The notes: a model not told the origin generated them from the letters alone. Positions 37,924-47,395 are shown, counted from the first letter of the stretch. The stretch is DNA of 64,000 nucleotides from Erythrobacter sanguineus (GCA_945878845.1 CAMCUB010000011.1:1-64000); one strand, 5' to 3'. Program-made: numbers and translations.

Positions 37924-38042
37924 CGTCTCTCTCCCTTTGGGTGGAGACTACCACAGGGGCAGGGGCGCTCGACTGATACTTTTGTCCGTGGAGGGTGGCG
38001 CGCCGCGCCCGCAATAGGGCAGCCAGGAAGAGGAGACACCAG

Positions 38043-39047
38043 ATGCCCACCACCACCCGCCAATGGCTTCTTAACGGCCACCCGCGCGGCCGCGGGATCG
38101 AGATCGACAATGATTTCAAGCTGGTGGAGGCCCAGCTCCCCGATCCCGCCCCGGGCGAGATGCTGCTCAAGACCCACTACCTCGGCTTCGATCCGGCGCA
38201 GAAGGGCTGGATGGAGAACATCGCCGACTACGTCGCGCCGATGAACATCGGTGACGTGATGCGCGGCAGCGGGATCGCCGAGGTGGTGGCGAGCAATGGC
38301 GGGCGCTTCGCGGTCGGCGACATGCTCTTCGGCACCACCGGCTGGACCGAGTTTCTGGTGACTGACGGCAAGGAGCTCACCAAGGTCGAAACCGACCTGT
38401 CGCCCACTGCCGTTTTGTCCGTGCTGGGGACGACCGGGCTCACCGCCTATTGCGGGCTGTTCAAGGTCGGCAAGCCGGTGGCGGGCGACACCGTGCTGGT
38501 CAGCGGCGCGGCAGGTGCGACGGGCAGCATCGTCGGCCAGCTCGCGAAGATCGCCGGCTGCCGCGTGGTCGGCATCGCGGGCGGCCAGGACAAGTGCGAC
38601 TGGCTGGTGCGCGAGGCGGGCTACGACGCCGCGATCGACTACAAGGCCGATAATGTGAAGGCGCAGATCCGCGAGCTTTGCCCGCGCGGCGTCGACGTGA
38701 TCTATGACAATGTTGGCGGCAAGATCCTCAATGACATGCTCGCCTGCATCGCCACCAACGCCCGCGTGGTGATCTGCGGCGGGATCAGCCGCTACGAGAC
38801 GGGCTCGCTCCCTGCTGGCCCCGAAAACTACTTCAACCTCGTGTTCCGGCGCGGGACGATGGCGGGCTTCATCGTGCTCGACTGGGCGAGCGAATTCCCC
38901 GGCATCCGGAAGCGGCTGGAGGGCTTCGTCAAGGATGGCTCGCTGAGGTATCAGGAGGACATCCAGCACGGCTTCGAGAATGCGCCGACGACCTTGCAGC
39001 GGCTGTTCTCGGGGCAGAACCGGGGTAAGCAATTGCTAAAGCTCTAA
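38043..39047 (+). CDS. NADP-dependent MDR oxidoreductase
   Basis: THYLGFDPAQKGWM, VLVSGAAGATGSIVGQLAKIAGCRVVGIAGG, VDVIYDNVGG. Confidence 0.92.
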   Translation: MPTTTRQWLLNGHPRGRGIEIDNDFKLVEAQLPDPAPGEMLLKTHYLGFDPAQKGWMENIADYVAPMNIGDVMRGSGIAEVVASNGGRFAVGDMLFGTTGWTEFLVTDGKELTKVETDLSPTAVLSVLGTTGLTAYCGLFKVGKPVAGDTVLVSGAAGATGSIVGQLAKIAGCRVVGIAGGQDKCDWLVREAGYDAAIDYKADNVKAQIRELCPRGVDVIYDNVGGKILNDMLACIATNARVVICGGISRYETGSLPAGPENYFNLVFRRGTMAGFIVLDWASEFPGIRKRLEGFVKDGSLRYQEDIQHGFENAPTTLQRLFSGQNRGKQLLKL

Positions 39048-39048
39048 C

Positions 39049-39156
39049 CCTCGTCATTGCGAGGAGCGTAGCGACGCGGCAACCCATAGACCAAGGTTGC
39101 GCCCGAGGGACCGGGCGGACCATGGATTGCTTCGCCTGCGGCTCGCAATGACGAGG
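39049..39156. repeat. palindromic intergenic repeat, family A copy 1
   Basis: cctcgtcattgcgag ... ctcgcaatgacgagg 15-bp perfect terminal inverted repeats. Confidence 0.9.
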
Positions 39157-39666
39157 CTAGGTTAGATCCTCCGGCCGATTGACGTTCATGAGAGGCGTGC
39201 CCAGTTCCACCCGCCGCGCCCCCACATGGTCGGCGAAGCGGTAGAGCGAGCGGCCTCCGCTCTCCAGAAACCCCTCCAGCACGGGGCCGACGCTGACCGG
39301 CCACAGCCCGACGACCGGTTGGCTCTCGACGATCGCGCCGCCCTCGCCCGCCAGCATCGCAGCAAGATCGAAGGGCAGATCGGGCACATCCACCCCGGCG
39401 CTCAATATGTGAGTGAAGCCGCGCTCCCCCGCACGGCGCAGCGCCGCCGCTAGCCCGCCGAGCGGGCCGAGCCCTGCCTCCGGCCAATCAGGGATGCAGG
39501 TGAAGCCCGCCTCCTGACGCCCACACACCACGACAGCCTCGCACTGCGCGGCGAGCGCGGCGGCGACGCGGTCGATCAACCGTGCGCCCTCATAGAGCGC
39601 CTGCGCCTTGTCGCTGCCAAAGCGCCGCGCCTGTCCGCCGGCAAGGATCGCACCGAGAAGGATCAG
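39157..39666 (-). CDS. mobA: molybdenum cofactor guanylyltransferase (likely CTG start)
   Basis: LLGAILAGGQARRFGSDKAQ is encoded upstream of the ORF-track start; GPLGGLAAAL, NVNRPEDL. Confidence 0.85.
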   Translation of the reverse strand: MILLGAILAGGQARRFGSDKAQALYEGARLIDRVAAALAAQCEAVVVCGRQEAGFTCIPDWPEAGLGPLGGLAAALRRAGERGFTHILSAGVDVPDLPFDLAAMLAGEGGAIVESQPVVGLWPVSVGPVLEGFLESGGRSLYRFADHVGARRVELGTPLMNVNRPEDLT

Positions 39667-40004
39667 TCAAACGCCTCGGTCGCATTGCCCTCGGCGTTGT
39701 AGACCGGGCCTTCCGCGTCGACGCGATACTTCGCGCTGACCGCCCCGGTGATCCCGAACTGGCCGATGTGATCGCGCATGCCGGTATAGGCCGGGTCCTT
39801 GAAATGGGCGGCGAGGGCCTCTTCGCTCTCCCACTCCTCGAACACGTTCACGCGCGCCGGGTTCATTGAGCAGGCGCTCCAGTCGTAGTGGATGCAGCCC
39901 TTCTCGGCCAATGCCGCCTCGATATGCGGGCGGGCGGTGCGCAGGGCCTCTTCGCGCTGGGCAGGGTCGAGGTCGATCTGCGCGGAGATGAGAATCTTTG
40001 CCAT
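39663..40004 (-). CDS. antibiotic biosynthesis monooxygenase (ABM) domain protein
   Basis: AKILISAQIDLDPAQREEALRTARPHIEAALAEKGCIHYDWS...VFEEWESEEALAAHF. Confidence 0.85.
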   Translation of the reverse strand: MAKILISAQIDLDPAQREEALRTARPHIEAALAEKGCIHYDWSACSMNPARVNVFEEWESEEALAAHFKDPAYTGMRDHIGQFGITGAVSAKYRVDAEGPVYNAEGNATEAFD

Positions 40005-40009
40005 GGTTT

Positions 40010-40420
40010 TCAGCCTTCCACGCCGAATTCGGCGATGATCTTGAATTTGCGCGAAGTGAACAGCCACTGCCCGTCAATCTTCGCCAACTCGTCTTCATAA
40101 AGCCCGCCGACATGGCGCGCCTTGCCGTCCTTGGGCTTGAGGATCTCCTGCGTCTGCACGCGGGCGCGGGCGGTGTCGCCGGTGACTTCGATCATGCAGG
40201 GCACGCAGTGGAAGCTCACCGCCTCCAAGCCGCTCATTGCCCCGTTCCAGAAGGTGACGATCGCGTCCTTGCCGTGGGTCTGGTGGCCCATCAGGTCCCA
40301 GTCGGCATCCTCGGCCCAGACGCTCGCCCAGGTGTCGCTGTCGATCCGCACCACGCCGTCTGCATAGGTGCCATTGAGTTCCTGAATCGCCACGCGATCC
40401 TCGAGGGGTCCGGTAAACAT
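40010..40420 (-). CDS. NTF2/SnoaL-like protein
   Basis: LEDRVAIQELNGTYADGVVRIDSDTWASVWAEDADWDL...GLYEDELAKIDGQWLFTSRKF. Confidence 0.88.
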   Translation of the reverse strand: MFTGPLEDRVAIQELNGTYADGVVRIDSDTWASVWAEDADWDLMGHQTHGKDAIVTFWNGAMSGLEAVSFHCVPCMIEVTGDTARARVQTQEILKPKDGKARHVGGLYEDELAKIDGQWLFTSRKFKIIAEFGVEG

Positions 40421-40473
40421 GGTTCTCTCTCCCAGTGTTGCAGTCGGCTATCGGCCCCGAGGACACCCAGCGA

Positions 40474-40491
40474 CAATGCCCACTTTTGGGA
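40474..40491 (-). promoter_or_regulatory. putative shared promoter/operator motif, copy 1
   Basis: caatgcccacttttggga, 17/18 identical to 58271-58288; 54 bp upstream of the 40420 start. Confidence 0.45.
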
Positions 40492-40544
40492 AGGGTGGGG
40501 ACGGGGCGGGGCGTGTTACTCCCCCGCCTTGAGAGAGGAGACAC

Positions 40545-41357
40545 ATGATGGGACAACTCGAGGGCAAGACTGCCGTCATTCTGGGCGCGGCGTCGGAGGG
40601 CAATATGGGCCAGACCATCGCCCGCCTGTTCGCGAAAGAGGGCGCGAAGGTGATGGTGGCGGGCCGCAAGGAAGCCCCGCTCGCCGCGCTGGCAGAGGAG
40701 ATCGGCGGGGCCTACGCCCTGTGCGATATCGCCAAGAAGCCGGAAGTGAACGCCATGGCCGACAAGGCCGCTGCCACCTTCGGCCGGGTCGATATCGCGA
40801 TCAACACCACCGGCTGGGGCCTGCTCGCCAGCCTCGAGGAGATCACCGACGAACAGCTCGACCAGATCGTCGACTTGCAGTTCAAGGGCGTGCACCACTT
40901 CCTCCAGGCCTTCGTGCGGGTGATGAGCGCGCAGGCGCCCACGGGCGGCTCGCTGATCTCGCTGTCCTCGGCCACCACCAAGGCGATCATCACCAACCAC
41001 GCGGCTTACATCGGCACCAAGCGCGGCTCGGAGGCGCTGATCGAGTGTGTCGCCAATGATTACGGGCACCTTGGGATCAAGGCCAACACGGTCTCCCCCG
41101 CCTTCACTGACAGCCCGATGACGCACGAGAGCTTCCAGGTCCCGGGGCTCACCGATGCTTTCCTTCCGCGCTACCCGATGGGGCGGCTGAACACGGTCGA
41201 GGATGTCGCTCACGCATGCCTGTGGCTGAGCACCGATCAGGCCTATGTGACCGGCGCGAATATCCAGCCCAATGGCGGCCTCATTATGCGCGGCAACCCG
41301 CAGGCCGGGGATGTCGCCGCAGCGATCGGGGCGGCGATGGCGAAGCTGCAGGGGTGA
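40545..41357 (+). CDS. SDR family oxidoreductase
   Basis: AVILGAASEGNMGQTIARLFA, HAAYIGTKRGSEALIECVA. Confidence 0.88.
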   Translation: MMGQLEGKTAVILGAASEGNMGQTIARLFAKEGAKVMVAGRKEAPLAALAEEIGGAYALCDIAKKPEVNAMADKAAATFGRVDIAINTTGWGLLASLEEITDEQLDQIVDLQFKGVHHFLQAFVRVMSAQAPTGGSLISLSSATTKAIITNHAAYIGTKRGSEALIECVANDYGHLGIKANTVSPAFTDSPMTHESFQVPGLTDAFLPRYPMGRLNTVEDVAHACLWLSTDQAYVTGANIQPNGGLIMRGNPQAGDVAAAIGAAMAKLQG

Positions 41358-41362
41358 AATGT

Positions 41363-41466
41363 TCGTCGTCCCGGGCTTGACCCGGGATCGCTCAGAGCGT
41401 GGCACCAAGTCTCGAGCGGTCCCGGATCCCCGGCCTGCGCCGGGGCAGGCAAGTCCGGGACGACGA
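41363..41466. repeat. palindromic intergenic repeat, family B
   Basis: tcgtcgtcccgg ... ccgggacgacga inverted termini plus internal inverted repeats. Confidence 0.8.
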
Positions 41467-41471
41467 TAGGC

Positions 41472-42248
41472 TCAATACTGCGCCGTCCCGCCGTCGACGC
41501 TGATTTGCTGGCCGGTGATCCCGCCGCCCGCCTCGCTGGCGAGCAGCACCGCCACGGCAGCGACCTCCTCGACCGTGTTCGGACGCTTGATCGCCGAATC
41601 CGCCGCGAACATGTCGATCATCTCCTGAAACTCCAGCCCCATCGCCTTGGCGGTCGCGGGGCCGTTGTTCTTGATGATGTCGGTGATGACGATGCCGGGG
41701 CAGATCGCGTTGACCGTGACGCCTGCCGCGCCGACTTCGCGCGCGAGGCTCTTGGTCATGCCGTTCACCGCGTGCTTGGCGGCGCTGTAGGCGGTCAGCA
41801 CCGCCTTGCCGTGCTTGCCCTCCATCGAGGAGATGTTGATCACCCGGCCATGCTCCTTCGCCAGCATCACCGGCAGGGCGCGGCGGGTGGCCCAGAAGGT
41901 CGAATAGACGTTCCACTTCATCGCCTCGTCAAAGGCGTGGTCGGAGAGGTTGACGAGCGGCTGGAGGTCGCCCGCCCCGCCGGCATTGTTCACCAGAATG
42001 TCGAGCGTGCCGAAATGCGCGATCACGGCATCGACGAAGCCCTCGAGATCGCCTTGCGCCATCACGTCGCCCGCAACGAAGATCGCCCGGTCACCTGCCC
42101 CGAGTTCTTCGAGCACCTTCGCGCCCTTTTCGGCATTGCGCGCGAACAGCGCGACGCTGGCGCCTTCGGCCAGAAACGCCTCGGCGATCCCGCGCCCCAT
42201 GCCTGCCGTGCCCCCGGTGATCGCGGCGATTTTTCCTACGAGTTTCAT
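41472..42248 (-). CDS. SDR family oxidoreductase
   Basis: AAITGGTAGMGRGIAEAFL, NNAGGAGD, YSAAKHAVNGMTKSLA. Confidence 0.9.
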   Translation of the reverse strand: MKLVGKIAAITGGTAGMGRGIAEAFLAEGASVALFARNAEKGAKVLEELGAGDRAIFVAGDVMAQGDLEGFVDAVIAHFGTLDILVNNAGGAGDLQPLVNLSDHAFDEAMKWNVYSTFWATRRALPVMLAKEHGRVINISSMEGKHGKAVLTAYSAAKHAVNGMTKSLAREVGAAGVTVNAICPGIVITDIIKNNGPATAKAMGLEFQEMIDMFAADSAIKRPNTVEEVAAVAVLLASEAGGGITGQQISVDGGTAQY

Positions 42249-42262
42249 GTATTTGCACCCTT

Positions 42263-42366
42263 CCTCGTCATTGCGAGCGTAGCGAAGCAACCCATCGACC
42301 GAGCGCGCTATCGCAGAGCAAGGGCCATGGGTTGCCGCGTCGCCTGCGGCTCCTCGCAATGACGAG
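42263..42366. repeat. palindromic intergenic repeat, family A copy 2
   Basis: cctcgtcattgcgag ... ctcgcaatgacgag. Confidence 0.9.
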
Positions 42367-42445
42367 TAGGGCAGGGGCGAGCGCAGCGCACCTTGCCAAA
42401 ATGACGGGTTGCCGCCGGGGCCTCGCGAGGCGTCTAATCCAAGGC

Positions 42446-44065
42446 ATGAACGAAGTGGACGTCATCATTCTGGGCACCGGTGCCGCCGGCATGGCCGCCG
42501 CGCTCGCCGCGCACGAGGCTGGCGCGCGCGTCGCGCTGGTCGAGCGCTGGGACCGCATCGGCGGCACCTCGGCGATCTCGGGCGGGGTGATCTGGGTCGC
42601 CGACAACCCGCGGATGCGCGCCGCCGGGATGGCCGACAGCCGCGCCGACGCGCTGGCCTATTTCCGCAGCCTCGATCACGGCGATCTGGTGGACGAGACG
42701 CTCGAGGCCTTTGTCGACAAGGGGCCCGAGGCGTTGGCCTTTCTGGAAGAGGCGGGGGCGCTCAGCGTCTCGGTGCTGCCGGGCTATCCCGACTATTACC
42801 TCGACCGCCCGGGCGCCAAGCCCGAAGGCAGCCGCGCGCTCGACCATGATCTGTTTGCGCTGGGCGAGTTGGGGGACTGGGCGGCGAAGATCTACGCCAT
42901 CGAGGAGCCCAAGCCGCTGATGCTGCGCGAGACGCCCTTGGGCGGCGCGAGTGCGATGCCGCCGATGGAAGTGCTGGGACAGCGAATGGCCGAGCGGCAA
43001 TGCGGTTTTGGGCAGGCGATGGTGGCGCGCTTGCTCAAGGCCTGCCTCGACCGGGGGATCGAGCCGATTCTCGGCGTTGAGACGAAGCGGCTGGTCAGGG
43101 ACGGTGAGCGGATCGCGGGGATTGAGGGTGTGCGGGACGGTCAGCCTTTCGCGCTGGCCGCAAGGCGCGGCGTCATCATCACCACCGGCGGCTTCGAGTG
43201 GGACACCGAGCTGCGCCAGACCTTCCTGCGCGGCCCCGTCACCGCGCCCGCCAGCCCGCCCACGGGCACCGGCGGCGGGTTGAGGTTGGCGATGGCGGCA
43301 GGTGCGAAGCTCGGCAATATGACCAGCGCGTGGTGGGCACCGACCCTCGTCACTCCCGACGCACCATGGGCCAGCGGCGAGCAGCGCGCGCAGATCATCC
43401 TGATCGAGCGCACCGTGCCGCACTCGATCATGGTCAACCGGAGCGGGCGGCGGTTCTGCAACGAGGCGGCGAATTACTCGGCGCTTGGGGGCGTGTTCCA
43501 CCAGTTCGACCCGGCCAATTACGACTACCTCAACCTGCCCGCCTATCTCATCTTCGACGCGCAATATGCCGAGCGCTATCCGCTGGGGACGCGCCAGCCG
43601 GGGCAGCCGATGCCGAAGTGGGTGAAGCGCGCTGATACGCTCGAAGAGCTAGCGGGGCAGATCGGGGTGGATGCGGCTGCGCTGACTGAGGCCGTCGCGC
43701 GCTTCAACGTTCATGCCGACGCGGGACATGATCCGGACTTCGGGCGGGGCACATCCGCTTACGATCACTTCTATGGCGACCGCTCGCGTGAGGGCACCGC
43801 CGTCACGCTAGGAGCGATCCGCGAGGCGCCGTTCTATGCGGTGGAGATCGCCTCGGGGCTACTCGGCACCAACGGCGGGCCGCGAACCGATGGTCAGGCG
43901 CGCATCCTCGGCCATGACGGCGCGCCGATTCCGGGGCTGCTGGGCGCGGGCAATGCCATCGCCTGTCCGACGGGCGGGATCTATGCCGGCGCGGGCGGGA
44001 CGCTCGGCCCTGCGCTGACCTTCGGTTACATTGCGGGGCGGACGGCGGCGCTCGCCAACCTCTAG
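42446..44065 (+). CDS. FAD-dependent oxidoreductase (3-ketosteroid dehydrogenase/fumarate reductase-like)
   Basis: VDVIILGTGAAGMAAALAAHEAGARVALVER, GGTSAISGGVIWV, ITTGGFEWD, C-terminal GNAIACPTGGIYAGAGGTLGPALTFGYIAGR. Confidence 0.9.
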   Translation: MNEVDVIILGTGAAGMAAALAAHEAGARVALVERWDRIGGTSAISGGVIWVADNPRMRAAGMADSRADALAYFRSLDHGDLVDETLEAFVDKGPEALAFLEEAGALSVSVLPGYPDYYLDRPGAKPEGSRALDHDLFALGELGDWAAKIYAIEEPKPLMLRETPLGGASAMPPMEVLGQRMAERQCGFGQAMVARLLKACLDRGIEPILGVETKRLVRDGERIAGIEGVRDGQPFALAARRGVIITTGGFEWDTELRQTFLRGPVTAPASPPTGTGGGLRLAMAAGAKLGNMTSAWWAPTLVTPDAPWASGEQRAQIILIERTVPHSIMVNRSGRRFCNEAANYSALGGVFHQFDPANYDYLNLPAYLIFDAQYAERYPLGTRQPGQPMPKWVKRADTLEELAGQIGVDAAALTEAVARFNVHADAGHDPDFGRGTSAYDHFYGDRSREGTAVTLGAIREAPFYAVEIASGLLGTNGGPRTDGQARILGHDGAPIPGLLGAGNAIACPTGGIYAGAGGTLGPALTFGYIAGRTAALANL

Positions 44066-45393
44066 CTCTCCACCCAGCGATCAATCGTATCGTGGAAGAA
44101 CCGCACCCGCGCCTCTTGCCCGGCGAGGTGTCCACCCTTGTAGCCGCGCGATCTGAGGCCGAGCTGCTGCTCGCTCCAGATGCTCACGTCCTGATCGATG
44201 CCGGGGCCGCAGCTGAGTTCGCCCACCACCCCGCGCTGGTGCGGGACGGGGACGGTGCGGTCGACCTCCTGACCCATCGAATAGGCGTAGTAGCGATCCA
44301 CGCCTTCGGGGAACCAGGTGAAATACCACATGTCGAAATAGCACCGTTCGGGGTCGGTCGGGTGCGGGTCGGCGCGCAGCCAGATGCAGCCGTCGGGCTT
44401 GAGGCTGAAGCTGATATTGGGGAAGATCGTGTAGTGGAAGTGGTCGGTCAGCTGCGCATCGTGGAAGTGGCTGAAGTCATAGCCCTTCTCCGCGCCCTTC
44501 TCGCGCTTGGCCTGCTGGAGCGCCTCGCGGGTGGCGAGGGGATCATCGCGGAAGTCCTCGGGGTCGAGGCCCCAATAGGTGAGCTCCGTCCGCATCATGT
44601 CGAGCACGGTGTCGGTGTGGCCCCGCAGCGAGCGTGACGGCCGCGAGCCCGGCATGAACATCCGCGCATGGCCGTGCGGGGCGTAGAGGTCGAATTGGCA
44701 GTCCTTGTAGCTTTGCTCCATCACGAAGCGGGTCTGGGGGTGGACGAAGGGCAGGTGGTAGCTCTCGTTGAAATTGTCCTGCACGCACTTCCAGTTCCAG
44801 TCGCCCTCGAGCGTCACCCAGTGGGTGCGGTGCATCGCCTCCATGTTGTAGAGCGCGAGCTGCGGGCCGATGGGGCCGAGGTGCTCGGCAAGCGGCGTGG
44901 CGGCGGGATCGAGATTGACCCAGACGAAGCCCGCGAAGACCTCGGATCGCACTTCCTCAAGCCTGACTTTGCCGCAGGGGGTGCCGCCCGAGAAATCCTC
45001 GGGGCAGGGGACGAAATTGAGCTCGCCCTCCGGGGTGAAGCGCCAGCCATGGTAGGAGCAGGCGATGCGCTTGGAATGGCCCGCTTCCTCCATGACGAGG
45101 CGTTTCCCGCGGTGGGGGCAGACATTGTAGAACGCGCGCACCACGCCGTCCTCACCGTGGGTGACGAGGATGCTTTCACGCCCGATGTCGTAGGTGAAGA
45201 AGTCGCCGGGATTGGCGACTTGGCTGGCGAGTCCGCCGATCAGCCACGCCTTGGTCCAGATACCGTCCCACTCGGCTTGCATGAAGTCGCGCGACCAGTA
45301 GCGGCTGCCGTCGATCGGCTTGTCCGACAGGCGCGGCATGGGCTGGGGCATGACATCGATCCGCGCCGGGGCGGGCTTGAGCAGGGTCGCCAT
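44062..45393 (-). CDS. Rieske aromatic-ring-hydroxylating oxygenase alpha subunit
   Basis: Rieske CPHRGKRL-x-CSYHGWRF; catalytic domain DNFNESYHLPFVH. Confidence 0.92.
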   Translation of the reverse strand: MATLLKPAPARIDVMPQPMPRLSDKPIDGSRYWSRDFMQAEWDGIWTKAWLIGGLASQVANPGDFFTYDIGRESILVTHGEDGVVRAFYNVCPHRGKRLVMEEAGHSKRIACSYHGWRFTPEGELNFVPCPEDFSGGTPCGKVRLEEVRSEVFAGFVWVNLDPAATPLAEHLGPIGPQLALYNMEAMHRTHWVTLEGDWNWKCVQDNFNESYHLPFVHPQTRFVMEQSYKDCQFDLYAPHGHARMFMPGSRPSRSLRGHTDTVLDMMRTELTYWGLDPEDFRDDPLATREALQQAKREKGAEKGYDFSHFHDAQLTDHFHYTIFPNISFSLKPDGCIWLRADPHPTDPERCYFDMWYFTWFPEGVDRYYAYSMGQEVDRTVPVPHQRGVVGELSCGPGIDQDVSIWSEQQLGLRSRGYKGGHLAGQEARVRFFHDTIDRWVES

Positions 45394-46676
45394 CAGCGCT
45401 TCTTCGCTTCGAAGGTGATGTTGAGCTGCTTCAGGCTCCTGAGCAAAAAGTGCGGATGGTAGCTGAAGTCGTTCTCGCCTTCGGCAAAGTCCATGTCCTC
45501 GAACCGGTCGACCACCGCCTGAAAGCCCCAGGTCAGTTCGCGCCGGGCAAGCGGGGCACCGAGGCAGTGGTGCGTGCCCGAACCGAAGGCCATGTGCGCG
45601 CCAGCCTTGGGCCGCTCGAGATCGAGCTTCTCGGGGCATTCGAAGAAGCGTTCATCGCGGTTCGCCGCGCCATAGCGGACGTTGACGACCGAGCCTGCGG
45701 GGATCGTAACTCCGTCAAGCTCGACGTCGGCATGGGTGAACCGCATCAGCGACTGCACCGGGCTTTCCAGCCTGAGCACCTCCTCGACGAAGTTGCGCAT
45801 ATACTTGTCGGGATCGGCCTTGAGCTTGTGCCACACATCCTTGTTCTCAATGAGTAACTTCATCCCCGCCGCCAGCGCATTGGTGGTGGTCTCGCTGCCG
45901 CCGACGAAGGTGTCGGCCATCATCTCGGCGTGGAGTTCCTCGTTGTTGAGCGGGCGGCCCCAGCCTTCTATCACGGTGTTGACCAGCACCGAGATCAGCG
46001 AGCCATCGGGATGCTCCCGCAGGCGTTCGAAGATCGGCTGAAAGTAATGCTGCGCCTCGATCTCGCGGTCGACCATTTCGAGGTGTTTGTCCTCTGGCAG
46101 CATCAGCGAGATGCGGTGGAAGAAGGCGTCGGTCCAGCTCTTGATCCGCCACATATCCTCGCGCGCGGCGCCCATCTGTTCGCCGATGATGAACAGCGGG
46201 AGCGGCACGCAGAACTGGCGCACCCAGTCGCAGCGGCCTTCATCGACAAATTCGTCGATCAGCTCATAGGCCAGCGTTTCGACGCGCGGGTCGATTTCCT
46301 TGATGCGGCTGGGCTTGAACGCCTCGTTGAACATGGCGCGCATCTGCTTGTGGTTGGGATCATCGCGGCCCGCCAGCGTCGGCGCGGGCAGCCAGCCCTT
46401 TTCCTTGAACCGCTCGGCCACCTTCCGCCCGCGCTCCATGTCGACCGGTGATGCGCGCATCAGCTCGCTCAAGGCGGTGGAGGGGAAGCGCGCTGGGTCC
46501 ATCAGCACCTCGCGCACATGGTCATAGCGGCTCACCACATAGATCTGCGTGCCGGGAATGTTGTAGACAGGGGCCTCGTCACGCAGCTGCTTGTAGGCGT
46601 CATAGGGGCACTGCTGGAGCGCGGGGTCGAACAGGTTGATCTGGGGCTGCCCCGAAACTTCCTTCTGGACGTTCAT
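45393..46676 (-). CDS. cytochrome P450
   Basis: FVGGSETTTNAL, heme loop FGSGTHHCLGAPLARREL; ATGA overlaps on both sides. Confidence 0.95.
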   Translation of the reverse strand: MNVQKEVSGQPQINLFDPALQQCPYDAYKQLRDEAPVYNIPGTQIYVVSRYDHVREVLMDPARFPSTALSELMRASPVDMERGRKVAERFKEKGWLPAPTLAGRDDPNHKQMRAMFNEAFKPSRIKEIDPRVETLAYELIDEFVDEGRCDWVRQFCVPLPLFIIGEQMGAAREDMWRIKSWTDAFFHRISLMLPEDKHLEMVDREIEAQHYFQPIFERLREHPDGSLISVLVNTVIEGWGRPLNNEELHAEMMADTFVGGSETTTNALAAGMKLLIENKDVWHKLKADPDKYMRNFVEEVLRLESPVQSLMRFTHADVELDGVTIPAGSVVNVRYGAANRDERFFECPEKLDLERPKAGAHMAFGSGTHHCLGAPLARRELTWGFQAVVDRFEDMDFAEGENDFSYHPHFLLRSLKQLNITFEAKKR

Positions 46677-47263
46677 CAGCGCACCTCGATCTTGTCGGCG
46701 CCCCAGGGCGCAATCGTCTCGGCAGTCTTGAACGCCTCGGGCAGTTCCTCGACCATGTGATACGTCGCGGCGAGCCTGCCGAAGCCCACGAAGAAGGCGA
46801 CCGTCATGCCGAGTTCCACGATCTGCGCTTCGCTGAAGTGCTGGCGCAGGTCGGCATAGACCTTGTCGTCGATCGCCAAGTGATCGGTCGCCATCAGCTC
46901 GCCATACCGGATCGCGGCTTTCTCGGCCGCCGAGAGGTTCTCGGCCTCCTGCGGGCGTTCGAGCGAGCACACCAGCCCCTCTGTCACGCCGTCGGCAACC
47001 GCGTCGGAATAGCGGATCGCCATGCAGGAGCGGCACTGGTTGAAGAAGGCAACGCGCAGGCGCACCAGCTCCACCAGCCGGTCGGGCAGGGTGCGATTGC
47101 GCTTCAAGGCCCCGCCAAAGCCCATCAGGCCCAGTGCCTGCTCCGGGCAATGCGCGAAGTAGCGGGTGAGGCCCTGTTCGAGATCGGTCAGGTTGTCGGG
47201 TTGGATCGCTGCGACAAGGCGCGCGTCCCATTGCTCAGGTGCCAGTTTGGCGATGCGGCTCAC
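46676..47263 (-). CDS. carboxymuconolactone decarboxylase/AhpD-like protein, GTG start
   Basis: LVRLRVAFFNQCRSCMAIRYSDA CxxC motif. Confidence 0.85.
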   Translation of the reverse strand: MSRIAKLAPEQWDARLVAAIQPDNLTDLEQGLTRYFAHCPEQALGLMGFGGALKRNRTLPDRLVELVRLRVAFFNQCRSCMAIRYSDAVADGVTEGLVCSLERPQEAENLSAAEKAAIRYGELMATDHLAIDDKVYADLRQHFSEAQIVELGMTVAFFVGFGRLAATYHMVEELPEAFKTAETIAPWGADKIEVR

Positions 47264-47395
47264 GGCTCTCTCTCCCCATGGACGGCACTGGCAAATTAGC
47301 CCGTTTCCGTAGGGTCGAGGCTGGGGGACAACCCCTGCATCAGCAATTGGCGGATTCGCTAACAACGGCGAGGCGCCCCGCATGGGAGAGCGGAC

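Noticed and set aside
37970-37990. Possible third copy of the CACTTTTGGGA motif (gatacttttgtccgtgg)
   Set aside because: Only ACTTTTG is shared; too short to distinguish from chance
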